A DNA stretch of 64,000 bases from Enterococcus sulfureus ATCC 49903 (GCF_000407605.1 NZ_ASWO01000005.1:627227-691226), one strand, 5' to 3'. Positions 26,857 through 37,799 are shown, counted from the first letter of the stretch. Translations and numbers: made by a program. The notes: generated by a model not told the origin, from the sequence alone.

Positions 26857-27798
26857 ATGAAAAATAAGAAAACTTGGTTCTTAGCAAGCGGTCTATTCAC
26901 GCTGTTGTTCTTTTTATCGGGTTGTGTAAAAACAATCGAACAAAATGGTACTCGAGTTCCCGATCCAGATGGGTTCATCTATAAAACGTTGGTCGTGCCT
27001 CTAGGCGGGTTTTTAACCTATCTAGCCGAAAACTTTAACTGGGGCTTTGGTCTGGCTATCATTATTGTGACCATTATCGTCCGCATTATTTTACTTCCAA
27101 TGGGCATTAGTCAATCGAAAAAAGCAATGGTTCAAGCAGAAAAAATGCAGTACTTGAAACCACAAATCGATATCGCCCAAGCGAATATGAAAAAGGCAAC
27201 AACAAAAGAAGACCAAATGCAAGCGCAAATGCAAATGCAACAAGTCTACAAAGAAAATAGCGTCAGTATGTTTGGCGGAATCGGATGTCTTCCGCTCTTG
27301 ATCCAAATGCCGATTTTCTCTGCGCTTTATTTTACAGTAAGTTATACGCAAGGAATCAACAGTGCTTCCTTCCTAGGTATCGACCTTGGAAAATCTAGTT
27401 TGATCTTAGTGATCTTAGCTGGATTATCTTATGTTGGGCAAGGATATCTGTCGTTGATCGGAGTTCCAGAAGAACAAAAGAAAACGATGCGCAGTATGTT
27501 GATCGTCTCACCTTTGATGATTGTTTTTATTTCATTTAGTGCCCCAGCCGGAGTAACACTTTATTGGGTTGTCGGTGGGATTTTCAGTTGTGTACAAACC
27601 TTTATTACAAACGTCTTGATGAAACCAAGAATTAAACAAAAAATTGCAGCTGAAATGGAAAAAAATCCACCAAAAATTGTCGTGACTCCTACGGTAAAAG
27701 ATGTAACACCTGATCAAGCTGCACCAAAAGCGAAAGCTAAACCGATCAATGCACCTAAAAATGGTCGCAATGCTGGAAAACAACAAAAACGTAAATAA
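26857..27798 (+). CDS. YidC/Oxa1-family membrane insertase (lipoprotein)
   Basis: 313 residues. An N-terminal lipoprotein signal (FFLSGC, Cys at about 23) is followed by five membrane helices with the YidC core (PLGGFLTYLAENFNWGFGLAIIIVTIIVR, GCLPLLIQMPIF, APAGVTLYWVVGG), and the tail is basic and Lys/Pro-rich. It inserts proteins into the membrane with or without Sec. Firmicutes usually have two copies; the long basic tail suggests the YidC2 type that contacts ribosomes. Single gene with a strong terminator. Confidence 0.94.
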   Translation: MKNKKTWFLASGLFTLLFFLSGCVKTIEQNGTRVPDPDGFIYKTLVVPLGGFLTYLAENFNWGFGLAIIIVTIIVRIILLPMGISQSKKAMVQAEKMQYLKPQIDIAQANMKKATTKEDQMQAQMQMQQVYKENSVSMFGGIGCLPLLIQMPIFSALYFTVSYTQGINSASFLGIDLGKSSLILVILAGLSYVGQGYLSLIGVPEEQKKTMRSMLIVSPLMIVFISFSAPAGVTLYWVVGGIFSCVQTFITNVLMKPRIKQKIAAEMEKNPPKIVVTPTVKDVTPDQAAPKAKAKPINAPKNGRNAGKQQKRK

Positions 27799-27833
27799 AA
27801 AAAGCGTTCAGAGAAATTCTCTGAACGTTTTTT
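27797..27833. terminator. Bidirectional terminator (yidC-like / glyS)
   Basis: Stem CGTTCAGAGA / TCTCTGAACG with loop AAT, flanked by A-run and T-run, between convergent genes. Confidence 0.92.
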
Positions 27834-29903
27834 CTATTTGGTCATCAATTGATCTAAACTGGCAACAGTTAATGCAAGTTTAGCTAGACGGGTCAACATC
27901 GCTAAACGGTTTTGACGAACGCGTTCGTCTTCTACCATGACCATCGTTTGCTCAAAATAAGCATCGATCGGTGCTTGTAAAGCCATTAAAGCAAGGTAGT
28001 TTTCTTCTAATGTACGAGATAAGAACTCATTTTCTACAGCTTGAATCGCGTCATACAACTCATGCTCTGCTTGATTTTCAAATAATGCTGCATCGACTGT
28101 GACATCTGTTAGCTCTTGTTTTTTCGCTAAATTGATCACACGCGTCAAGGCCTCGATCGATGGTTTAAATTCTGCATCTTGAACATGTTGATTCAATACA
28201 GTAGCGGCTTCAAACATCTGGCTAAGATCGGTTTGATTGGAATTTACGACCGCGTCAATAATATCATGACGGATCGCTTTAGTTGCTAAGAATTGGCGCA
28301 CACGTCCGTTTAAAAAGTCTAAAAATGGCGTGTGATCATCTAATTGGATATTTAATTCAGCCAGATCTTCCGCTACTGCGGCTTTGATTTCTTCACGCAA
28401 TTTCAGTAATGAAAGATTCCACTCTTGTTGTTCAATGATACGAATGATCCCGTATGTTTGACGACGTAGTGCAAATGGATCGTTTGACCCGCTTGGTACC
28501 ATCCCCGCTGCAAAGAAAGTCAATAAACTATCTAGTTTATCGGCTACAGCTAACACAGCGCCAATCGCAGACTCTGGTAATGCCCCATCACTAGAAATTG
28601 GTAAGTAATGCTCACGGATCGCTTGTGCGACTGCGGGCGTTTCACCTTGTACTAATGCATATTTCTCACCCATGATTCCTTGTAATTCTGGAAACTCACC
28701 TACCATATTCGTCACTAAATCAAATTTATAAATTTCGCTAGCACGCAGTAGATCTGCTTTTTGTGTCGAGGTTAGACCAATGGTTTCACCAATAAGTTGT
28801 GCGACTTTTGTCACACGTTGCATTTTTTCATATAAAGAGCCGATTTTTTCATGGAATGCAACATTTTTTAATTTTTCAACACATTCTGCGATCGTTAGTT
28901 TTTGGTCTTCTTGATAGAAAAACTCCGCATCTTCTAAACGTGCAGTCAGTACTTTTTGATTTCCTTTTGCGACATTTTCGATCCCTTTTTCATTTCCATT
29001 ACGTACGGAGACGAAATAAGGCAGCAAGTGTCCTTCTTTAGCTCGAACATCAAAATAACGTTGGTGTTCTTTCATCGACGTGACCAATACTTCTTCTGGT
29101 ACACTTAAATATTTTTCTTCAAACGTACCTAAAAAGGCAGTTGGATATTCAACTAAGTTGGTTACTTCTTCTAAAAGGTCAGCATCTAGATCGATCGTCA
29201 CTTGTTTATCCGTTGCGATCGCTTGAATCTGTTCTCGGATCATTGCTTCACGTTTCTTAGCATCCACGATTACCGCTTGTGCAGCTAGTGCGTCTTCATA
29301 GGCTCCTGGTGTTGCAATGAGCGCTTCTTGACCTAAAAAGCGGTGACCACGTGACGTGCGCCCTGTGTGTACATCCAATAAGGTAAACTCGATAACATCT
29401 TCTCCAAACAACGCCACGATCCAGTGAATCGGACGAATGTATTCAAAGGTATATTTATTCCAATGCATCGTGACAGGGAATGTCAGACTTGTAATGACCT
29501 CTTTTAACCCAGGCAATACATCAATTGTCTTTTGGCCTAAAATTTCTTTTGTCACATACACGTATTCGACATCTTTGATGGTTTTAAACGTAATGTCTTC
29601 TACTGTCACTCCTTGACCACGTACAAATCCTTGGGCCGCTTTTGACCAATCACCATTTGCATCTAGTGCGATTTTTTTAGCAGGACCTTTGACTTCTTCT
29701 TTGATATCCGCTTGCGTCTCAGGTACATTGGTTACTCTAAGAGCTAATCGTCGTGGTGTTGAAAATACTTCGATCTGATCAAACGTTAGACGATTTGTTT
29801 CTAGAAAAGCGGCTGTTTTTTCTTTTAATTGTGTGACACTTGGCAAGACCACGTGTGCTGGCATTTCTTCTAAACCAATTTCTAATAAAATATCTCGAGA
29901 CAT
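27834..29903 (-). CDS. glyS: Glycine--tRNA ligase beta subunit
   Basis: Beta subunit of the bacterial alpha2beta2 glycyl-tRNA synthetase, needed for tRNA binding; 689 residues. The start is ATG 29903 ([16 protein letters not shown]): it overlaps the glyQ stop as TAATG and has AAGGAGG just upstream. The N-terminal IGLEEMPA and the internal [11 protein letters not shown] motif (HD-like region) are typical of GlyS. Coupled translation with glyQ would fix the 1:1 subunit ratio. Confidence 0.98.
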   Translation of the reverse strand: MSRDILLEIGLEEMPAHVVLPSVTQLKEKTAAFLETNRLTFDQIEVFSTPRRLALRVTNVPETQADIKEEVKGPAKKIALDANGDWSKAAQGFVRGQGVTVEDITFKTIKDVEYVYVTKEILGQKTIDVLPGLKEVITSLTFPVTMHWNKYTFEYIRPIHWIVALFGEDVIEFTLLDVHTGRTSRGHRFLGQEALIATPGAYEDALAAQAVIVDAKKREAMIREQIQAIATDKQVTIDLDADLLEEVTNLVEYPTAFLGTFEEKYLSVPEEVLVTSMKEHQRYFDVRAKEGHLLPYFVSVRNGNEKGIENVAKGNQKVLTARLEDAEFFYQEDQKLTIAECVEKLKNVAFHEKIGSLYEKMQRVTKVAQLIGETIGLTSTQKADLLRASEIYKFDLVTNMVGEFPELQGIMGEKYALVQGETPAVAQAIREHYLPISSDGALPESAIGAVLAVADKLDSLLTFFAAGMVPSGSNDPFALRRQTYGIIRIIEQQEWNLSLLKLREEIKAAVAEDLAELNIQLDDHTPFLDFLNGRVRQFLATKAIRHDIIDAVVNSNQTDLSQMFEAATVLNQHVQDAEFKPSIEALTRVINLAKKQELTDVTVDAALFENQAEHELYDAIQAVENEFLSRTLEENYLALMALQAPIDAYFEQTMVMVEDERVRQNRLAMLTRLAKLALTVASLDQLMTK

Positions 29904-30817
29904 TAGTTTTCCTCCTTGATCCATTTTGCTGCTTCTTCACGACTAAGTAATGGATACCCTAATTTTTCACGTTCAGCAACAAAAATTTTCGCTACCGCTT
30001 TTGCCATATTTCGAATGCGCGCTAGATATGCCGCACGTTCCGTAACCGAAACTGCACCTCGAGCATCAAGTAGATTAAAATTGTGGCTACATTTTAAAAT
30101 ATAATCATATGCTGGATGGACTAAATTTTCAGCAATACAACGTTTTGCTTCTGCCTCAAATTTAACAAAATTATCTAATAACAAAGCTTGATCGCTTAAT
30201 TCAAATGAATATTTTGAATGTTCATATTCAGGCTGTGTAAAAATCTCACCATATTTAACTCCTGGCATCCATTCTAGATCATACACGCTTTCGACTTCTT
30301 GAATATACGAAGCTAAACGTTCTAATCCATATGTGATTTCTGAAGTTACAGGTTGACATTGTAAACCGCCTACTTGTTGGAAGTACGTAAACTGTGTGAT
30401 CTCCATTCCATCTAACCACACTTCCCATCCTAAACCAGCACAACCCATTGATGGATTTTCCCAGTTATCTTCGACGAATCGAATATCATGTTCTAATGGA
30501 TCAATACCTAATAAGGACAAGCTTTCTAAATACAATTCTTGGATGTTTTCTGGTGAAGGTTTCATCACTACTTGAAATTGATGATGCTGATACAAACGAT
30601 TTGGATTTTCACCATAACGTCCATCAGCTGGTCGTCTTGACGGCTCTACATAGGCTGCATTCCAAGGTTCTGGTCCAATCGCACGTAAGAATGTATACGG
30701 ACTCATCGTGCCTGCTCCTTTTTCGGTATCATATGCTTGCATCAGCATACAACCATTATCTGACCAAAATTTTTGTAACGTCAAAATCATTTCTTGAATC
30801 GTTAGCGTTTTTTTCAT
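29903..30817 (-). CDS. glyQ: Glycine--tRNA ligase alpha subunit
   Basis: Catalytic class II subunit of glycyl-tRNA synthetase. The sequence [23 protein letters not shown] and the [17 protein letters not shown] block are near-invariant in GlyQ. The start is ATG 30817 (MKKTLTIQ), with AAAGGAG nine bases upstream; a longer frame from 30853 enters the T-box terminator. 304 residues. It is controlled by the T-box leader in front. Confidence 0.98.
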   Translation of the reverse strand: MKKTLTIQEMILTLQKFWSDNGCMLMQAYDTEKGAGTMSPYTFLRAIGPEPWNAAYVEPSRRPADGRYGENPNRLYQHHQFQVVMKPSPENIQELYLESLSLLGIDPLEHDIRFVEDNWENPSMGCAGLGWEVWLDGMEITQFTYFQQVGGLQCQPVTSEITYGLERLASYIQEVESVYDLEWMPGVKYGEIFTQPEYEHSKYSFELSDQALLLDNFVKFEAEAKRCIAENLVHPAYDYILKCSHNFNLLDARGAVSVTERAAYLARIRNMAKAVAKIFVAEREKLGYPLLSREEAAKWIKEEN

Positions 30818-30851
30818 AATGTACACTCCTTTAATTTGTAAAAGTCCATAC

Positions 30852-31058
30852 AAAAAGTCCCTATACTCAAGATGAGTATAGGGACGACGAATCGCGGTTC
30901 CACCCTACTTCCAGCTTTAAAACTGGCGCTTTGTTTAACTTGCTCTCAAATGCCGCAACATTGACTTTCTTTATTTGTCTCTCACTATCACAAATTCGCT
31001 TGAAAAGAAAACTGTCAGGTTGTTTTTGATCATCGCAATGGTCTATTTACTTTTCTTC
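30852..31058 (-). promoter_or_regulatory. T-box riboswitch leader of glyQS
   Basis: The T-box core TCGCGGTTCCACCCT (plus strand 30892-30906; AGGGTGGAACCGCGA on the transcript) is diagnostic. It is followed by a terminator hairpin with the 12-bp stem GTCCCTATACTC (30857-30868 / 30874-30885) and a T-run. Stem III (CCAG...CTGG) lies before the core. Uncharged tRNA-Gly should stabilise the antiterminator. I cannot find a GGN specifier codon in the expected position on the 3' side of a stem I; a GGC followed by A lies in a small hairpin loop at 30952-30954. Confidence 0.9.
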
Positions 31059-31059
31059 T

Positions 31060-31089
31060 ATGATAGTGGGTAAGCCCTTGGTTTGTCAA
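31060..31089 (-). promoter_or_regulatory. Promoter of the glyQS T-box leader
   Basis: TTGACA (31084-31089), an 18-base spacer and TATCAT (31060-31065), in the gap after recO. The -10 overlaps one arm of an 8-bp inverted repeat (TGATAGTG 31061-31068 / CACTATCA 30983-30990). Confidence 0.65.
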
Positions 31090-31124
31090 CCTAAAAATCA
31101 ATCTTAGACGCAAAGACGACAAGA

Positions 31125-31883
31125 TCACGCATTGGGATACCAAGTTCCCAATTGATCAATAAATTTTTTGCTTTTTAAATTGATCCCGACATACTCTTCA
31201 TATAACTCATCTAACACTTGGCGGATCGCCCGTTTCGTCTCTATCTGTAAGGCAATCGATTGGATTTTGGAATACTCGATTTGATGGAATAGACGTAGAA
31301 AATGGATCGCTCGAGGATCTCCATGATACCGATGTGGATCTAACTCCCAATGTTTATCACACAATATCCCACTATATGCTGAGGAAAAATCAAATTTCCC
31401 TGTGGTTTGATGACATACTACGCAATCACGAAAATGGAGATTGACCCCAAAGCGTTGCATCAATTGGATCTCAAAGATATTGGTGATGATCTCCACGTCT
31501 TTTCCTTCATCAATTAGAGTCAGTGCTTGATCTAAAAAATGAAATAAATTCGGATCATACACGTGGTCTTCAATCGCTGCATCGGCTAGATTTAATAAAT
31601 AAGTCGCATATCCGGCTTTAAAAATATCGGCTTGAATTTGTTGGAAAGGAGTAATGTATTTAGCAGCATTTAAAAATGAGAGTCCTTCTGTCTGGAAAGA
31701 TCCAATATAGGTCGCTTTTGTATATGGTAAAATCGCAGCAGTAAGAGGATTGTTTTTTCGATGAATCCCTCGTACATAAAACATTTGCTTTCCAGCAGAT
31801 TCTGTAAAAATTTTAACTAACTTATCTTTTTCTTTGTGGTTTTTAGCAAATAAAATCAGTCCTTTTGATTCTACGATCCCCAT
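31125..31883 (-). CDS. recO: DNA repair protein RecO
   Basis: Recombination mediator that helps load RecA onto SSB-coated DNA in the RecFOR pathway. An N-terminal OB fold covers about 1-80 (ESKGLILFAKNHKEKDKLVKIF), then a helical domain with a C-x2-C...C zinc-site remnant (DCVVCH...GILCDKHW). The length (252) is normal. It follows era, the usual Firmicute order, and ends before the glyQS leader. Confidence 0.96.
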   Translation of the reverse strand: MGIVESKGLILFAKNHKEKDKLVKIFTESAGKQMFYVRGIHRKNNPLTAAILPYTKATYIGSFQTEGLSFLNAAKYITPFQQIQADIFKAGYATYLLNLADAAIEDHVYDPNLFHFLDQALTLIDEGKDVEIITNIFEIQLMQRFGVNLHFRDCVVCHQTTGKFDFSSAYSGILCDKHWELDPHRYHGDPRAIHFLRLFHQIEYSKIQSIALQIETKRAIRQVLDELYEEYVGINLKSKKFIDQLGTWYPNA

Positions 31884-31902
31884 GATACTCCTCCTAACGA
31901 CA

Positions 31903-31937
31903 CAAAAAGTTACACAACATTGGCTGCGTAACTTTTC
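31903..31937 (-). terminator. Hairpin between era and recO
   Basis: Minus strand AAGTTACGCA pairs with TGTGTAACTT (one G-U), followed by a short T-run. It may be a partial terminator lowering recO relative to era. Confidence 0.65.
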
Positions 31938-31945
31938 ATTTCAGT

Positions 31946-32845
31946 TTAATATTCGTTTTCTTTATAGCCATAATCGGTCAAATAGCGTTGTTTGTCACGC
32001 CAGTCTTTTTGTACTTTGACCCATAACTCTAAAAAGACTTTATCGCCCAACAAGTGCTCAATATCTTGACGCGCTTTTGTTCCGATTTGTTTCATCATTT
32101 TTCCGCCCTTGCCAATCACAATTCCTTTTTGGCTGTCGCGTTCCACAATAATTGTCGCTTGGATCTCTACTTTATCCTGATCGTTACGTTTCATCGAATC
32201 GACAACAACAGCAACGGAATGTGGAATTTCATCTCTCGTTAACAATAAAATCTTCTCACGAATCAATTCCGCTACAATAAAGTACTCCGGATGATCGGTG
32301 ATTTGATCTTCTGGGAAATATTGCGGACCTTCTGGTAATTTATCTTCGATGATCTGCATCAATGTTTCAAAATTATTGCCTTCTGTAGCTGAAATTGGTA
32401 CGACTTCGGCAAATTCCATTTGTTTTGCATAATCTTCGATCGTCAGTAGCAATTGATCAGGTTGGACTTTATCTAATTTGTTGACGACCAAAAAGACAGG
32501 CACATTACTTTTTTTCAATCGTTCAATAATAAAGTCGTCTCCCTTACCACGTTTTTGATCTGCGCTGATCATGAACAAGACGACATCGACTTCACGTAGT
32601 GCACTGTACGCAGTTTCCACCATAAAATCACCTAAACGCGATTTTGGCTTATGGATACCAGGCGTATCGATAAAGACGATCTGAGTATCTTCTGTGGTAT
32701 ATACTCCTTGAATCTTATTTCGAGTAGTCTGTGCTTTATCACTCATAATGGCAATTTTTTGCCCTACAATTCGATTTAATAATGTTGATTTTCCTACGTT
32801 CGGGCGTCCAACGATCGCCACAAATCCTGATTTATGTTCTGTCAT
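31946..32845 (-). CDS. era: GTPase Era
   Basis: Essential GTPase for 16S rRNA maturation and 30S assembly. The G domain shows GRPNVGKST (G1), DTPGIHKPK (G3) and NKLD (G4). The C-terminal KH domain has [13 protein letters not shown], which binds the 3' end of 16S rRNA. The length (299) is standard. It sits after ybeY and dgkA, both of which it accompanies in most Firmicutes. Confidence 0.98.
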   Translation of the reverse strand: MTEHKSGFVAIVGRPNVGKSTLLNRIVGQKIAIMSDKAQTTRNKIQGVYTTEDTQIVFIDTPGIHKPKSRLGDFMVETAYSALREVDVVLFMISADQKRGKGDDFIIERLKKSNVPVFLVVNKLDKVQPDQLLLTIEDYAKQMEFAEVVPISATEGNNFETLMQIIEDKLPEGPQYFPEDQITDHPEYFIVAELIREKILLLTRDEIPHSVAVVVDSMKRNDQDKVEIQATIIVERDSQKGIVIGKGGKMMKQIGTKARQDIEHLLGDKVFLELWVKVQKDWRDKQRYLTDYGYKENEY

Positions 32846-32854
32846 ACTCTCTCC

Positions 32855-33256
32855 TTAATTAAACCATTCTACTAATTTAGGGATAAAAATCAAGCAACCA
32901 ATCAAGAAGGCAAAACAGGCGGTCAATAATACTGCACCTGCGGCAATGTCTTTTACTTTCTTTCCAATAGGATGAAAGTGTTGATCGGTGACCATATCCA
33001 CTACATTTTCAAATGCGGTATTTACTAACTCTGCAAATAACACTAAAAAACAACTGCCCAATAGCCAAAACCATTCATACATCGCAAGCTTGAAAATAAA
33101 TCCAGCCACAATAGCTAAACCTGTCGTAGCAATATGACTTCGAAAGTTTCGTTCGTCATGAAAAGCAGTTTTCCATCCAGTGATCGCAAAGTCTGCTGAC
33201 TGAATAAACGATTTATTTTTTTCAGTTTGTTCGTGTGTTTTATCTTTCAAGTCCAT
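32855..33256 (-). CDS. dgkA: Undecaprenol/diacylglycerol kinase (DgkA family)
   Basis: Small membrane lipid kinase with three helices at about 35-130 and the family motif [13 protein letters not shown]. In Firmicutes this family phosphorylates undecaprenol, recycling the lipid carrier. Start taken at ATG 33256 (MDLKDKTH), inside the end of ybeY; an ATG six bases earlier is equally possible. There is no clear ribosome site, so translation probably depends on coupling to ybeY. 133 residues. Confidence 0.93.
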   Translation of the reverse strand: MDLKDKTHEQTEKNKSFIQSADFAITGWKTAFHDERNFRSHIATTGLAIVAGFIFKLAMYEWFWLLGSCFLVLFAELVNTAFENVVDMVTDQHFHPIGKKVKDIAAGAVLLTACFAFLIGCLIFIPKLVEWFN

Positions 33257-33719
33257 ATGCATCAAGAATTTCTTTTTGAAGGCCAAACATTTCTTTTTCA
33301 TCTTCTGGGGTCATATGATCGTACCCGTTGATATGTAAAAAGCCATGTAAGGCAAGGAAGCCTAGCTCACGATCAAAAGAATGACCATACTCACTCGCTT
33401 GCTCTTTCGCACGCTCAACTGAAATCATGATATCTCCTAATGTACGTGGCAAGTCTAGAGCGTTTTCTTCATCAAAGAAAATCTCTATTTCTCCCTCCCC
33501 TTCTTCTTCAAATGCAAAACTAATGACATCAGTCGGAGCATCTTTTCCTCGATACTCACGGTTGATGACTTGAATTTCATCATTATTCATAAATGTTACA
33601 GACATCTCTGCATCTGGTTCAATCGCTAGATGTGCCGCAGCAAAATTCAGTAAGGTTTCGATCTCACTGATCTTTTCAGGTGTCACGAGTGCTTGCTCGT
33701 CAATAAATGTAATTTCCAT
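33240..33719 (-). CDS. ybeY: Endoribonuclease YbeY
   Basis: Metal-dependent RNase for 16S rRNA 3'-end maturation and ribosome quality control. The zinc motif [11 protein letters not shown] (three His) is near residue 125. The length (159) is normal. The start follows the pgpH stop by 4 bases and the end overlaps dgkA. Part of the phoH-pgpH-ybeY-dgkA-era operon. Confidence 0.97.
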   Translation of the reverse strand: MEITFIDEQALVTPEKISEIETLLNFAAAHLAIEPDAEMSVTFMNNDEIQVINREYRGKDAPTDVISFAFEEEGEGEIEIFFDEENALDLPRTLGDIMISVERAKEQASEYGHSFDRELGFLALHGFLHINGYDHMTPEDEKEMFGLQKEILDAYGLER

Positions 33720-33723
33720 TTCA

Positions 33724-35922
33724 TTACGCTTCTTTCTTTGAGTCTTGCGACGCAGTAGGTTTCATTTTAGGATATTTGATACGCGAATGGAAAGTAGAAC
33801 ATAGGCCATTCACTAATGATTCTTCGATAAGTCGAATTTCTTTTAACGTTAACCCAGAATCTTCTAATTGTCCATCCAAAATTCGATCTTTTATCAAATT
33901 TGAAACAAACTGTTGAATATCTTGATTGCTTGGATGATCCATCGCACGTACTGCTGCTTCACAACTATCAGCAATACTGACAACACCAGCTTCTTTTGAC
34001 TGTGGTTTTGGTCCTGGATAACGAAAATCCTCTTCTTTGATTTGATCATTTCGTTCTTTGGCTTTTACGTAAAAGAATTTCATCAATGTTGTCCCATGGT
34101 GCTGACGACAAATATCGACCACCATCTGTGGCATTCGTTCTTTTTCTAACACGTCCGCACCATCTAATACATGACCAAAAATAATATCCCGACTATCTTC
34201 TGGTAGTAAAAAGTTATGTGGATTTTCTGCACCCGCTGGTAAATTTTCAACAAAAAAGTTTGCATGTTTTAATTTTCCGATATCATGATAATAACAAGCA
34301 ACACGCGTCAGCAGTGAATTTCCTCCGATCGCAGCTACAGCATTTGCACTTAAGTTTGCGACCATCATACTATGATGATACGTTCCCGGAGCTTCTTCTA
34401 ATAATCGTTTTAGTAACGGATGATTTGGATTACTCAATTCATTCAATACGATCACGCTGTCATCTGTTACCAATAGTTCGATATATTGATGTAGACCCAT
34501 CGTCAACAATAAGGATAGCAATGTTCCAGCTAACGCACACGCAAGCGTGATCCATGTACGACCTTCTGTAATACTCATTCCTTGATAAATGACTAACATA
34601 ATATTCATCAAAAATGGGAATAACACTAGCCAAGTCATGGAAATCACTAACTGCTCTGAAATTCGTTGTTGACGAATAATCGCTCCCATAACTCCAGAAA
34701 ACAGATAAGAAAGAAAAATAAAGATCAAAATATTAGTCCCAATATCGCTATAAGTATTATTAAAAATAAATACAGCGAAAATCACTTGAAATAACGCAGC
34801 CAATAAACCTGAACGTCGATTCATAAACAAGTTTAGTACGAGCGGCGCAAATGCTGCTGGGAAAAACAATGGAATATAAGGCAAGCCATCTGATTGAAAC
34901 AGCTGAAAAAATTTCATTGCGATCATACTTAACGTCATAATCGTCATATAAAACAAGTAACAATCAGTCGCTTTGTTCTTTTCTTCCATTTGATTCACAA
35001 AGAATACCAACATACTGATCTGTAATAAAATCGCACAAATCACAGCAATTAGTGGAAAGAAACTCTTATTTTTATTGGTCAAGCCTAGTAATTTCAACTT
35101 TTCAATAGCCGTCTGATCAATTTGTGACCCTTCTCGAACAATAATTTCTCCTTGGTAGATCATCACGGGTTGAATGGCGTCTTTTGCTTCGTTTTGCAGT
35201 TCTGTTGTACGTTTTTCATTTAAAAACGTATTCGCTACAATCCCTTTACTTAACATATAACGAATCACGCTCGCTTGACTCACGCTAAGTTCTAGTTGAT
35301 CTAACTGATTTTCTGCCGTTTGTCGTGCCGTTTCCACTTCATTGGCTTTGATTTGCTTGGACATTTGTTCGTTCATCAGTTCCAACGTTTGATCGCGGAC
35401 AGTGGCGATTTCTGAAGCAGACAAAGCAAAGATGTTTTGTAGAAAGTTCGTACTCATCCCTTGATAGAAGTCTAGATCGTCCGCATCGATCGATTTAAAT
35501 TCTTTTTTCAATGCCGTAATCAATTCATCGATAGTCGGTTTCACAACCTCAGTTCCATTTTTCGCTGCTTGAACTTTTTGTTGATACGACTTATCGGCTG
35601 CATCTTTGACACGTAGAATCAGGGTAAACAAATTATTGACTAAGTCATATTGTTTTTTTGCCATATCTGATTGATAGGTATACTCTGGTGTAACAGCTTC
35701 TGCTGCTAATTTACGTTTCTGCTCAGTCGCATTTGTATTTTCAATCGTTTTATTTGCTCGAATATTTTCTTCTGCTACTTGACCTTCTTGATAGCTGATA
35801 TTTTTTTGTTGCACGCTTGGATACAACAATAATGTACTAATAATAAAAAATAGGACCAAAATAGTCGGAATAAAAAATCGTCCCATTTTTTTGTGTAAAT
35901 TAGCTAAAGGTTGAATTATCAT
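33724..35922 (-). CDS. pgpH: 7TM-HD cyclic-di-AMP phosphodiesterase, PgpH type
   Basis: 732-residue membrane enzyme. One N-terminal helix (15-36) is followed by an extracytoplasmic 7TMR-HDED domain to about 290, seven membrane helices (about 295-480) and a cytosolic HD domain with [20 protein letters not shown] and a later HHGTT. In Listeria and relatives it degrades c-di-AMP to pApA. The order phoH-pgpH-ybeY is conserved. The extracytoplasmic sensor domain implies an unknown external signal. Confidence 0.95.
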   Translation of the reverse strand: MIIQPLANLHKKMGRFFIPTILVLFFIISTLLLYPSVQQKNISYQEGQVAEENIRANKTIENTNATEQKRKLAAEAVTPEYTYQSDMAKKQYDLVNNLFTLILRVKDAADKSYQQKVQAAKNGTEVVKPTIDELITALKKEFKSIDADDLDFYQGMSTNFLQNIFALSASEIATVRDQTLELMNEQMSKQIKANEVETARQTAENQLDQLELSVSQASVIRYMLSKGIVANTFLNEKRTTELQNEAKDAIQPVMIYQGEIIVREGSQIDQTAIEKLKLLGLTNKNKSFFPLIAVICAILLQISMLVFFVNQMEEKNKATDCYLFYMTIMTLSMIAMKFFQLFQSDGLPYIPLFFPAAFAPLVLNLFMNRRSGLLAALFQVIFAVFIFNNTYSDIGTNILIFIFLSYLFSGVMGAIIRQQRISEQLVISMTWLVLFPFLMNIMLVIYQGMSITEGRTWITLACALAGTLLSLLLTMGLHQYIELLVTDDSVIVLNELSNPNHPLLKRLLEEAPGTYHHSMMVANLSANAVAAIGGNSLLTRVACYYHDIGKLKHANFFVENLPAGAENPHNFLLPEDSRDIIFGHVLDGADVLEKERMPQMVVDICRQHHGTTLMKFFYVKAKERNDQIKEEDFRYPGPKPQSKEAGVVSIADSCEAAVRAMDHPSNQDIQQFVSNLIKDRILDGQLEDSGLTLKEIRLIEESLVNGLCSTFHSRIKYPKMKPTASQDSKKEA

Positions 35923-35936
35923 ACGTTCTCCCTTCT

Positions 35937-36905
35937 TTACTCACGTTCAGATTCGTGCTCATACGCCTTGATGATTTCTGCTACCACTGGGTGTCGTACG
36001 ACATCGGCTGCATCAAAGTGAACAAATTCAATTTGTTTGATGCCCTCTAATGTACGCTGAGCATGAACTAGGCCACTTGTGACACCTTTAGGTAAATCAA
36101 TTTGGCTTGCATCCCCATTTACAATCATCTTTGAGTGAAATCCTAAACGAGTTAAGAACATTTTCATTTGTGCAATCGTCGTATTTTGCGCTTCATCCAA
36201 AATAACAAAAGCATTTTCAAGTGTTCGCCCCCGCATATAGGCTAATGGCGCAATTTCAATCACGCCTCGTTCCATCAAACGAGTCGTGTGTTCGATGCCG
36301 AAAATTTGATACAACGCATCATAGACCGGGCGAAGATAAGGATCGACTTTTTCTTTTAAATCTCCAGGTAAAAATCCTAATTTTTCTCCAGCTTCTACAG
36401 CTGGTCTAGTTAAAATAATTTTTTCAACTTGTCCTTTTTTTAGCGCTGCAATGGCTAAAACTACTGCTAAAAATGTTTTTCCGGTACCTGCTGGCCCGAT
36501 TCCAAATACAACATCATGCTTTTCAATCGCTTCGACATAGCGAATTTGCCCTAGATTTTTTGCACGGATAACTTTGCCCGTACGATCTTTTAAAATTTCT
36601 TGTTCATATAAGGTTAAAAATGAACCTAATTTATTCTGATGCATTAATTTTAGGGCACTGATCACATCAGGAGTCGTGACCGAGATCCCTCGATTAATCA
36701 ATAATAACAAAGCTTCAATTAACTCGATCACTTGGTCGACTTGTTCTTGTTCTCCAAGAACTTGGATAACCTCTCCACGAGTTAAAATCGTTGTTTTCGT
36801 ATGTTCTTCAATAACTTTCATGTGCTTATCGTGTGCACCGACTAGCATGGCCAAATCGTCTGTCGATGCTAATTCGATTTCTCTAGAATACTGATTTTCA
36901 AACAA
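35937..36905 (-). CDS. phoH: PhoH-family ATPase
   Basis: PhoH-like P-loop ATPase, often linked to RNA metabolism beside ybeY. Walker A GPAGTGKTFL, Walker B FVILDEAQN, and an N-terminal KH-like half. Start: AAAGGAG at 36917-36921 favours TTG 36905 (spacing 11), while the longer ATG frame (36947) overlaps a -10-like TGGTATGAT and lacks a ribosome site. With TTG the protein has 322 residues, near the family norm. First gene of the operon running to era. Confidence 0.93.
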   Translation of the reverse strand: MFENQYSREIELASTDDLAMLVGAHDKHMKVIEEHTKTTILTRGEVIQVLGEQEQVDQVIELIEALLLLINRGISVTTPDVISALKLMHQNKLGSFLTLYEQEILKDRTGKVIRAKNLGQIRYVEAIEKHDVVFGIGPAGTGKTFLAVVLAIAALKKGQVEKIILTRPAVEAGEKLGFLPGDLKEKVDPYLRPVYDALYQIFGIEHTTRLMERGVIEIAPLAYMRGRTLENAFVILDEAQNTTIAQMKMFLTRLGFHSKMIVNGDASQIDLPKGVTSGLVHAQRTLEGIKQIEFVHFDAADVVRHPVVAEIIKAYEHESERE

Positions 36906-36998
36906 AAAAATGATCGCTCCTTTATGGTTGAACTGTAGTACCATCATACCATAACTCGTTTTAAAACGTTACTGCTTTTCATTTCGGTCTTTAAATTG

Positions 36999-37028
36999 AA
37001 AAAAGTCGCAGACAAGATTGTCTGCGAC
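36999..37028 (-). terminator. Terminator after yqeY
   Basis: 11-bp stem GTCGCAGACAA / TTGTCTGCGAC, loop GA, then six T on the minus strand. Ends the rpsU-yqeY operon. Confidence 0.92.
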
Positions 37029-37041
37029 GTGTCCTTACCTC

Positions 37042-37485
37042 TTATTTCAATAACTCTTTCACAATTGCATTCACTTGATTTCCATCGGCTTTGCCTTTAA
37101 CTTGAGGCATTACGACACCCATCACTTTACCAAATTCACTGGTAGAAGTTGCATTCGTGTTCGCGATTGCTTGTGATACGATCTGACGAATTTCTTCTTC
37201 AGACAATTGCTGTGGAAGATATTTTTCAACAATGATAATTTCACTTTTTACTTTTTCAACAAGATCTTCGCGACCTGCTTTTTCAAATTCAGTCAAAGAA
37301 TCACGACGTTGTTTCATCTCACGAGATAAAATCGTCAATTCTTCTTCATCATTGAGTTCATGTCCGACCTTGATTTGCTCATTTTGAAGCGATGCTTTCA
37401 ACATGCGAATCACGCTCAAACTTTCTTTGTCTTTCGCCTTCATCGCCGTTTTCATGTCATCGTTCAACGTACTAAGTAGCGTCAC
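37042..37485 (-). CDS. yqeY: GatB/YqeY-domain protein
   Basis: 147-residue helical protein of the YqeY family, related to the tail domain of the GatB amidotransferase subunit. It is thought to bind tRNA, but the role is not established. MKAKDKESLSVIRMLKAS and a GKVMGVVMPQVKGKADG end are typical. It follows rpsU by 29 bases, the usual arrangement in Firmicutes. Confidence 0.95.
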   Translation of the reverse strand: MTLLSTLNDDMKTAMKAKDKESLSVIRMLKASLQNEQIKVGHELNDEEELTILSREMKQRRDSLTEFEKAGREDLVEKVKSEIIIVEKYLPQQLSEEEIRQIVSQAIANTNATSTSEFGKVMGVVMPQVKGKADGNQVNAIVKELLK

Positions 37486-37514
37486 ACTACCAGCTCCAAT
37501 TCTTCGCGACTAGA

Positions 37515-37691
37515 TTAGAATTTTTTACGTTTTCTAGCTGCTTCAGATTTCTTCTTACGTTTCACACTTGGTTTTTCATAGAATTCACGTTTGCGAGATT
37601 CTTGTAAAGTACCTGCTTTTGACACGGAACGTTTGAAGCGACGAAGAGCATCGTCAAGAGATTCATTTTTGCGAACCACTGTTTTTGACAT
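37515..37691 (-). CDS. rpsU: 30S ribosomal protein S21
   Basis: A 58-residue basic protein starting [19 protein letters not shown] and ending in a Lys/Arg-rich tail, the exact form of bS21. The ATG follows GGAGGGAGG. S21 helps 30S initiation complexes. It is the first gene of rpsU-yqeY behind a consensus promoter; the high translation signal fits a ribosomal gene. Confidence 0.98.
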   Translation of the reverse strand: MSKTVVRKNESLDDALRRFKRSVSKAGTLQESRKREFYEKPSVKRKKKSEAARKRKKF

Positions 37692-37770
37692 ATAAATTCC
37701 CTCCCTCCGAGCTTAAAAAGTAACCGTTTTTGTTAATTGATCACTCAACTAACAATACTGTCCTTAAAAA

Positions 37771-37799
37771 ATTATATATGAGGCGTTCTAAACTGTCAA
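37771..37799 (-). promoter_or_regulatory. Consensus promoter of rpsU-yqeY
   Basis: Perfect TTGACA (37794-37799), a 17-base spacer and a perfect TATAAT (37771-37776) on the minus strand. Confidence 0.9.

Noticed and set aside
34760-34963. 67-residue minus-strand frame within pgpH
   Set aside because: Out-of-frame reading inside the well-supported seven-helix region of PgpH.
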